Below are positions 55,706-64,000 of a stretch of DNA of 64,000 nucleotides, piece by piece. The DNA is from Terebella lapidaria (taxonomy: Eukaryota > Annelida > Polychaeta > Terebellida > Terebellidae): positions 25,951,001 to 26,015,000 of the forward strand of contig OX424563.1 of assembly GCA_949152475.1 (NCBI GenBank). Reading direction: 5' to 3'. The translations under genes were made by a program, and so were the position numbers. How positions within the stretch are numbered: position 1 is the stretch's first letter; the number at the start of each line of letters is the position of its first letter. The notes under the pieces are model-generated. The model was not told the origin of the DNA and searched no databases. It worked only from the letters and a program-made list of their open reading frames with translations.

Positions 55706-58700
55706 AGATAGATAGATAGTTTATTCGAGACCATCATAACAATATCATACAGTTCATACATATAGTTAAGAAATCAATGGTCCCAGGTTACAAAACGAGT
55801 CTAAAGACTGTAACAACCCCTAAGGGCTGGTTCTGTAACCTGTATTACAACATCATTATTACAATTTCTGGCATTACAAATACATACAACAGTTTACCAT
55901 ATAATACCACAATGACAAAATATACATACACACAATATAATGATACAATACTCAATACTAGAATGTAAAAACACATTGTACTGATCATTGGTTGGTTTTC
56001 CTGTAATCTCTATTCAGCTATTTGTACAATTATTCACTGGTAACCATGTAACAATGATTTCTTCAACTTGGACATAAAACATTTCATACCGACGAAAGAA
56101 ACAGGATGATCAATATCATTTGACATTCTTAGATATAACATAGGCTTGATATTATTCCATATTTTAGGTCCCATACTACTTATACATCTTGTACATAAAC
56201 TTGAACGAACCCTAGGTAATTTCAGTTTACATGCTCTTAATTGCCGTGTATAATACAAGGTTCTGTTTCCAATTGAAGTAAAAATATTCCCCAAACCCTT
56301 TGGTAGTAGCTCTTTGAAATATGAAAACACAAATTTTGATACACACAACTTGTGTATATCCTCAATCTTGAGTACCAAGCGATTTGAATAGAGGTTCAGA
56401 ATGTGCATTATACTCAGATTTCATAATAATTCTTATTATTTTTTTCTGAAGAACTTTTAATTTATTCAAATAAACATTGAAAGTACTTCCCTACATTATA
56501 ATCCCATATGAAATATGAGGATACACTCATTCAAAGTAGAGTGCTTCAAGATGCTGTCTATTCAAAACATGTTTGGCTTTATTAATAGCATATAATCCAC
56601 ATGATATCTTTTTCGAAATAACATCAATATGTTTGTCTCATTTAATTTGATTATCTATGGTCATCCCTAGAAATTTAACACAAGACATTTTCACGATACT
56701 ATGATTTCCAATTCGTAACTTGTGAGATGTTATGTCAGATTGCTTCGACTTAGTAAACAACATGTGATAGGTTTTTGAGACATTCAATGATAACACGTTA
56801 GCCTGAAACCAATCTGCCAGCATCAAAAGTTCACATTCTACATTTTTATATGATCTAGGTATGTTTGTATCATGGTTATAAATTGTGGTGTCGTCAGCGT
56901 ACAATATACTCTCAGTTTTTGCTAAATTATCTGCAAAATCATTCATATAATAAAGAAAGTTGGCCCGAGCACAGACCCTTGAGGTACCCCTAATTTTACA
57001 TTATACAAATCGGACATACAATCATTATACTCTACATACTGGCGACGGTTTGTCAGACAACTTTTGAACCATTGAAGACAATGACCACGAACACCATAAA
57101 ATTTGAGTTTACGTAACAAAAGATCATGATTGATGGTATCGAGAGCACGTGATAGGTCACAGAACACTGCTAAAACAGACTCTCTACAATCAAGATATCT
57201 GTTCGTATCTGAGATAAATTTAGTTACAGCATCAATTGTGCTGTGTCCATATCTAAATCCAAATTGATTATTACACAACAGATTGTTCACCTCAAAGTAA
57301 GATAATAACCTGTTCTAGACCACCTTCTCTAGTACTTTAGAGATAACTGGCAACAATGACACAGGACGATAGTTTGCGAAATCACCTCTAGACTTTGCCC
57401 TTAAATATAGGTACAATTTCTGCTAATTTTAGACTGTTAGGTACCGTACATGCTGATATAGACATATTAATTAAAACGCTCATTGGATACGATAACTGAA
57501 ACATGCATGATTTCAGTAATTTTGGTGTTGAACCATCATGACCAGAACTTGTCTTTGGTTTTAAACTGTGTATAATATTCTCAATTTCAACTGGATCAGT
57601 AGCAGTCATGTACATTGAAGTCTGGTAACTTTTACATTTGGTTTTCAGAAAACTGTCAGCATTAATACGAGACTTGGGAACCCTATTTGACAGATCACTA
57701 CCTACATTATTGAAAAATTTGGCGAAACCGTTACTTATCAACTTAGTATTATAAGTTTCTAAACCATCAACAGTAAAAACCTGTTATACATGATTTATCG
57801 GTATCTTTACCTATAATTGTGTTTATTGTTTTCCATGCTAGTTTTGCATCTGTCTTATATTTGTCAAATAATCCTTTATAATATGCTTGTTTTTCTCTCC
57901 TTTTTCTGTAGTTATGTTCATTTTTAGCCTCCTTATATTTCACATAGGCTGCACTCGATTTGCTTTTCCCAATAGAATTGAGATACAATTTGGATACCCT
58001 GCGTGACATATTTAGAATTTTCTTTGTCATCCAAGGATCCCGTAATGTGTTTTTTAAACTTATTTAACCCTAAGCAATGGAGCCGTCATATCCAGGACAG
58101 TGTTAAGTTGATTATCAAAACTTCTTAATGCTTCTTCAACACTCAGTTGATTCAAGTAATCCCAAATTATCTTTGCCAATTCCTCTTTAGTTGCTTCTAT
58201 TTCTGCATCATTCAAGCGCCTACACTCTCAAGCGCCAAAACATGCTTGGGAATATGCTTACTATTTTTACCTGAGGTAATCACACAAAATATGGGAAAGT
58301 GATCAGAGATGTCCTCCAATAGAATTCCAGATTTTATGTTAATTCTACTGGACATATTATTAATATATAAATTATCAATCAATGTACTCGCGTGATCAGT
58401 AACTCTAGTCGACCTAGTTATTAATGGTATGAATTCATTATTCACAAAGCTATTGAATAAATGGGACGTATATTGGTGGTTATCAATTTTTAACAAATCA
58501 AACTTTTGGTCTGTACCAAGCACTACTTGTTTTGCACCTTCCAATTTCTCAAGTATGCACTCAAAATGTTCTACAGAATCACGTGGATTATTGCCTGGCG
58601 TTCTATAAATTTCACCCAATTTTGTTGGTTTATTCAAGATATTGGTTTCTACGAATACCGATTCAAAGTCGCCTTCAAAAAAATGTTCAGGTCTGTACTT

Positions 58701-59378
58701 TCTTGAAATTTATGAACTGAATTCATATAAATAACGACACCACCACCTTTCATCTTACTCCTGTTTTTGCATATCAAGTTATAACCAGGTAGGTTATACA
58801 AATCAATACCCGAATGTCGGTACGTCTCACATAACATTATTGCGTCTAAGGCGATATCAAGTTCATGTAAAGATCTTACCAGACCCTTCAGTTTCTCAAA
58901 TTTGGCAGGGAGGGACTGAAAATTTAGGTGCAGCACATTCAGAGATTGTTGACAATCTATGCGACATGTTTTTTTTCAGATAAGCATGTAGATTATCGTA
59001 ACGAAAGTAATTACTTTCAGTTAAAGTGTCTTTTAAAATGTTATTTTTTCATCCTGTTCAATGTCTATCGAATAATCATCCATTATATCTTTCAAGTCCA
59101 ATTTCTCATTCATTTCTCTCAATACATTCACAGATTCGTCTATCATCTCTATCAATGAATAACAGATTTTCCAGTACAACCAAACACATTGTTATACAAC
59201 ATATATCCAGATATTGACATTCCAACATATTATCAGAGAAATTCAAACAGAACATGGTTCTAGTAAAATTCACATTCATGGATACTAGTAATACATTAGA
59301 AAACCGTATACGTACGGGAAACCCATTATAATTGTTTGATGAGCTTACTATCAACTTGACAATTAGTAAATCAATCAC
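55706..59378 (-). mobile_element. Minus-strand CR1/Jockey-like LINE, decayed, near full length of ORF2
   Basis: From 5' to 3' on minus: a decayed leader (59378-58930), endonuclease start VLHLNFQSLPAKFEKLKGLV (near 58936), LCETYRHSGI, KGGGVVIYMN, the LGEIYRTPGNN and VVLGTDQKFDLL blocks, ISDHFPIFCVI, then RT blocks LKLAEIVPIFKGK, VLAVFCDLSRALDTINHDLL, KLGVPQGSVLGPTFFI and ILYADDTTIYN, then a C-terminal region ending SLLHGYQ. At least six frame breaks are needed. The 3' end is a GATA microsatellite at 55706-55719. The GTDQKFD block departs from the usual GDFN. Confidence 0.75.
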
Positions 59379-59852
59379 CGACAGAAATAGTATTTAGCAC
59401 TCCAAAAGTAATGATTTTCCCGAAACATGTGTGGCACTCCGACCTGGGTGTTTCGCCAAAACAGGAATGTCATTTTGCACATGATGGCTGAAGATGAGAA
59501 CTGAACTTAGAGATCAAGCTGCATGTGTGACCTGCACACGCCATACAGTGAATGATGTAAATCTGTAAGAAGAACGCTAGATTTGCATGGTGATGCGCAG
59601 AACGTGACGACTTCAGCATGAAAAAGGCTATCTAAATGAGCAAAATTGAAACGTGTCAATAACTTCCTCTTCTAGCATACAAGGTTGCCACAGACGACCC
59701 GAAGATTTAGGGTTCGGAGAATTTATACTCCGGAAAGGCCAAGACGCTACCACAGAACACAAAAAAGGCCTGACTTCCGGGGCCTCAGGGTCACATCGAG
59801 TGTGCAAGCGGAATTTATACCTAGGAGAGGTTAGGGAGATACAGCAGAAAAT
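59379..59852. other. Non-coding sequence
   Basis: No supported gene. A short open frame at 59653-59874 overlaps the foldback and shows no domain. Confidence 0.4.
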
Positions 59853-60303
59853 GGACGAATGGACGATCATGTAATATCAATATCATTATGAATATTTGGA
59901 GGATGAAGATTTCTTTATGGCAGTGTGATTTTCAAGGAGATACATTTAAATCCAAGGTATTATTCAAATAACAATATAACTACTAGCAGCATTACAGCAC
60001 CTGATTTAGAGGACCGGCAGCGCCCATGGTAGAAATGCATGTATGAATGTAAATATCAATCTATTATCACCAAAACAGTCAGGTTTCGATGATGCCAATA
60101 ACAAACGTAAAATACAACATTTTGCAATAGAAACAAATCAGGTCCTCTAAATCAGGTGCTGTAATGCTGCTAGTAGTTATGTTGTTATTTGAACAATACC
60201 TTGGATTTGAGTGTATCTCCTTGAAAATCACACTGCCATAAAGAAATCTTCATCCTCCAAATATTCATAATGATATTGATATTACATGATCGTCCATTCG
60301 TCC
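59853..60303. repeat. Foldback: 163-bp inverted arms around a 125-bp spacer
   Basis: 59853-60015 and 60141-60303 are inverted copies of equal length with about six differences. The arms start GGACGAATGGACGATCATG and end at GATTTAGAGGACC. The spacer is related to the 356-372-bp unit at 34452-35257. The arms would form a long hairpin in single-stranded DNA or RNA. Confidence 0.85.
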
Positions 60304-60771
60304 TGTATGCTTGCCGTGTGTCGCTGCATATAGCCATTGACCAATATTTCGAATGTGTTGAGCTACCTCTAAAACTTGTAATAAAACCTTCATATTTTAT
60401 CAGGTGAGTTGGTGATGATAGTCAAACAACTCATAGGGGTAAGAGCTTTGAAAATCACACTTTGAAAAAATACCGTATCATGAGGACCACCCTAACCACC
60501 AAATCAACCAACATTTTTACAGGACAAGACTATATGACTAAACACGATTTTGAATGTTACCAAGAACAAAGTTTATATGAATTTAAACTTGAAGTACAAG
60601 ACTATCATGTCACATCGTCCTCATATATTGGACCGAGACATTTAATGTGCTTGATTACTCTGGCATCAAGGAGTTATTCCTTCACAAGAAAACTAACTTA
60701 TCTATTCTGTGACAGACCAAAACTGGCGATATACTACTATAAGAGTAGTCATAACCTCTGACATGTGTCTA

Positions 60772-61715
60772 TCACTGTTTGACATTCAAATCCTTCCGAC
60801 AGTGTGGACATCTTTCTGTTTGGGAACCGAAGCGTGTTATCCTGGACAACTTGAAGCAGGAATTGCGTCTGCTCGTTATCTTTGGTGATCTTTCGTTATT
60901 GATGTTCAGTCTTTTCACCACATTGAGTGCGTCTTGAAATCCTCTGTTGTGCCGTGATTCTGGTCATCACTGAGAAAACCACTGGGATACCAAGCACTTA
61001 AGAACAGATTTTGGGTAGACACAGTCTGGGTACAGTTTGGGTAGACACAGTCTGTCAGGATCTATGGTATTGGCTCCAGGTTTTTTATGTCTTCTATTGA
61101 TTTTCCCCATATCACAGTAGAAAGCACCCAAGCCGACCAGCCATTTAATGACATTAAAAAAAGTGTGCAGCATACTTACTCAAAGCTGTCTTGGAGAAGG
61201 ATTGGTTGACCTTTTCCATTGTGATGAACACAGATACATAGAGCCTGCCGTCTTCCTCAGTGAGCTTGAACTGGTCTCTGGACATGTATATCTTGAGTGC
61301 CTCGATAGCTTTACCCTTCCATCGGCTATGGTGTATGACACCTGGTTCCAATAATTGCACACCACTATCAGGAGTTTCATCAAGATGTATGATGACGAGC
61401 TCCAGCATCTCCCTGTAGTCATCTCTGGACTGACACTCTTGGAGCTGGGTCAGGGCAAACTGAAGCACTGGAAGTTTGACATCAGCCAGGGTTTTCATTC
61501 TCTTCTTCATCAGCATCAATTTGAAATTTGAAGGATCGATGAATTCCCAGTGCCAATGAAATACTTTGCCTATCAGCACATCTGGTTCAGAAGATGGGTC
61601 CATGCAAGTGTTGAATACACTTGGTAGAAACAGCTTCAGCATATCATGATGGTATTCCAAGTACAGCAAGTTGCGACCGAACTTTCCCTCAAACAAAATG
61701 TCTCGATGTCCACTC
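60772..61715 (-). CDS. Two probable exons of an unrecognised minus-strand gene
   Basis: Exon 1 (about 61715-61180) is open for about 175 codons, with FGRNLLYLEYHHDMLKLFL, DYREMLELVIIHLDETP and VIHHSRWKGKAIEALKIYM. It ends TTTGA|GTAAGT, a strong donor. Exon 2 (60959-60772) follows an acceptor GACCAG and continues in frame: SRHNRGFQDALNVVKRLN and later ERCPHCRKDLNVKQ before a TGA. The phrase order resembles multi-copy transposon-associated invertebrate proteins I have seen, possibly with an RNase H-like core, but I cannot name the family. The CPHC near the C-terminus may bind metal. Upstream exons were not found. Confidence 0.45.
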
Positions 61716-61739
61716 TTTACACAATTATTGGCAAAAGAT

Positions 61740-62294
61740 ATACCTATCTAGACTATTGGTATGAACTACATGCAACAGACAAACAAATTACGATCTCGGC
61801 AACATGAAAAATACAAAAACCTCAATAAAGAGCAAATTCAGCATCTATTATTTATTCACATTAGCTCATAGTCATATTCTGTAGGCCCCCATCTTGGGAA
61901 GTCTCCTACATAGACCTTTTCATTACAAGGTCAGTGGGAATTAATTCAGATAACTGGAGAACTGATAACAACATCCACACGATTGCAGTAATACATCCAT
62001 ATTTTTGGTATTACAGTTCAATGGTTCGATGGAAGTGCCGAAATGGGGTCATGAGTGACAATCACACCAATAATATCGTGGTCTAGTAATGACCGAAAAT
62101 TTTTACTTTGTTGAAAGTAAAAAGTTGATAAATAAGGACCACCCTATTGGTGGTTGTGCTCTTGTGTCAATCCTGACCAAGGGCTATTACTCTGTAGAGT
62201 CGTGCAAAACTGAAGCATATTTATTGAATATTCATTGACAGGTGCTACATCCTCAAGTCGGAAGCAGAACTTACAAGGAGACATAGATCTGATC
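61740..62294. other. Intergenic; likely 5' region of the ankyrin gene
   Basis: The minus-strand exons and the plus-strand ankyrin gene diverge from here, so it may carry both promoters or their upstream exons. No motif can be assigned. Confidence 0.35.
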
Positions 62295-64000
62295 ATGGCT
62301 GATACAGGATGGGCAGATGTAAAGTGAGTTTGATATGTACACAATTAGCTATTTTTTTTCATCTTCACTGAAATATGAGTCGTGCACAACGACGCTGATA
62401 TATTACCATGTCCTTCTACGTGATATATTTTTGACAGGCCGATGATCGAGGAATTCCTGTTGAGCTGCAATGAGACTTTGCGAGAATTGACAGCTGGTAG
62501 ATTGCCTCAAATCTGCAGGAAGGTTGACAGCCATGGTGGGAACGTGATGCACTGGGCAGCCAGAAAAGGTCCCGTGAGTATGATTGACTTCCTCACGAAG
62601 AACCTCGATTCTCCTGGAGTAACGAAGCTGGTGATTACTCGAGACGACCTTGGGAACACACCACTCCACTATGCATGCCATAGGAACTATGAGTATGAAA
62701 CTACAGAGTATAAAACTCTGTTCGTTGACAGATTGGTAAATTGTGTTCCTGATAATATTGTTCTGGAGAAAAACGTAGGTGGGGTTTCAGCTTTGCACTG
62801 GGCTTGTCGATACGGTGGAGCTGACGTCGTGAAACGTTTGCTGAATTGTTTTAAACCCACCGACACCAGACCGTTCAAGGAAGTGGACGAAGTATATGGG
62901 ACTACGGCACTCCACTGGGCATGTCGATATGACAAACCTGACATTGTTCGATTACTTTTGCAGACCTGCCCCAAGCAAGCAGAAGAGACCATGCTTATGT
63001 TGAAGAGCAAAAACGCTGACTGTCCCGACGAGGCACATTTCGAAGCACAACTGGCCTATGACCCTGTTGGTACAGATTCCGTCACGGACCACGTTGTCCT
63101 GCCTAAAACTAATGGTGGAAGCTTGGCGTTCCACTGGGCTTGCCTACATGGGCACCAAGATGTAGTAAGGGTGTTTATTGAAGAACTGAGTGAATCCACT
63201 TTGTACGAACTTTGTGCAGCACAGGACGACATTTTCGGGAATACCGTTATCCATTGGATCTGTGGAAGAGGGCACCTATCCATACTGGAACACATCATCA
63301 CAGCACAGAAGAAACGTTTCAAGGATTTGTTGCTGATAAAGTCAAGAGATCACAACACAGCACTTCACTGGGCTTGTGGTCGAGGCCACCTGGATGTTTT
63401 CAATTTAATTGCCGACGAAATGGTCAGTGATTTCCAACGTTTCATCATGGAGAAGAACAAACGTGGTGAGAATGCATCACACTGGGCCTGTTACATGTTC
63501 GCTGGTCACCACTTGATTGTAGCCGCCATCCTGAAAAGACTGGAGCCTCTTCCGAGAGAATCCCTCATGAAAACATTCACAGAATCAGCGAATTCCACTG
63601 CTTTACATTGGGCATGCCAATTCGGTCATACCAGAGTTGTTGAGGAGATTTTTAACCAACTGCCACCTGATAGCATTTCTAAAGTAGTTCAAATGAAGAA
63701 CAATCGTGGATTGACAGCTCTGCATGTCGCGTGCTCAGTTGGCCACGCCAATATTGTTGACAAATTCAAGCGGTTGAATTCATTTTTGCTTTTCAAGCTT
63801 GTAGCTGATAGAAATAATGATGACCACAGGTGCGCCATTGATACCGTCATTGCTCTTAAGCGTTTTGCGATCCTGTCTGTTCTATTGTCATCAGAGCGAG
63901 AATTGTTTGGAAACATTCTTCGGAATATTCGAACAAATGTTGTTGTTGAGGCATGTAGGCGTGGCGAATATGATGCAGTTTGCAGTATACTCGATGCTGC
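62295..64000 (+). CDS. Ankyrin-repeat protein, 5' part, cut by window edge
   Basis: Exon 1 has an ATG at 62295 in ATCATGG context and ends at 62323 (GTAAA|GTGAGT); exon 2 opens at 62438 after TTGACAG and stays open to the window end. They join as MADTGWADVKPMIEEFLLS. About 530 codons are visible. Ten ankyrin repeats are spaced unevenly, with landmark phrases VMHWAA, PLHYAC, ALHWAC (four times), AFHWAC, VIHWIC, ASHWAC and ALHVAC, most followed by a GH or equivalent turn two to three residues later. Some repeats have long inserts, for example between 62960 and 63110. Ankyrin repeats bind other proteins. Any C-terminal partner domain lies outside the window. The single huge exon and closely alike repeats suggest a member of an expanded family. 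Confidence 0.8.

Overview
The window is AT-rich eukaryotic DNA: genes are split by GT/AG introns and most of the sequence is non-LTR retrotransposon, inverted-repeat DNA transposon or satellite-like tandem repeat. The mix (diverse CR1/L2-like and Tx1/L1-like LINEs, a death-domain protein, an ankyrin protein, a rhodopsin-like receptor) fits a marine invertebrate, most likely a lophotrochozoan such as a mollusc. That placement is inference; no marker gene fixes it.

Three host-type genes are visible. At the left edge (1-660, minus) is the N-terminal part of a rhodopsin-like GPCR running off the window. At 5500-7440 (plus) is a three-exon, 580-residue protein with a long coiled-coil region and a C-terminal death domain. 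At the right edge (62295-64000, plus) is a two-exon ankyrin-repeat gene running off the window. Two probable exons of an unrecognised minus-strand gene lie at 60772-61715, and a small zinc-finger-like exon lies at 49090-49302.

The rest is a nest of mobile elements. A Tx1/L1-like LINE (8284-about 17735, plus) is split by a 4.35-kb inverted-repeat element (8919-13265), which itself carries a 409-bp MITE (9432-9840), and again by a tandem-repeat element (14353-15645). A second LINE with an SGNH-like ORF1 and a PHD finger (about 18680-25090, plus) is split by a minus-strand LINE (20449-23326) flanked by the 6-bp duplication AAGCTT. An L2-like LINE with one uninterrupted 1,085-codon reading frame occupies 26358-29612. 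Truncated minus-strand LINEs lie at 49833-50846, 53416-53740 and 55706-59378.

The most interesting object is at 31961-41622: a 9,662-bp unit bounded by two 251-bp inverted repeats of about 97% identity. It encloses a multi-exon gene whose last exon has motifs resembling FEN1/XPG-type PIN nucleases and whose first exon has Cys/His zinc-binding motifs. I read it as a large DNA transposon carrying an uncharacterised nuclease-like protein. This copy is decayed by frameshifts, stops, a 76-bp duplication and a 3.5-kb insertion.

A second theme is a repeat family (four blocks) made of about 134-bp units, each with a symmetric cluster of nuclear-receptor half-sites (TCAAGGTCA, AGGTCA). This family has inserted into two different coding sequences in the window.
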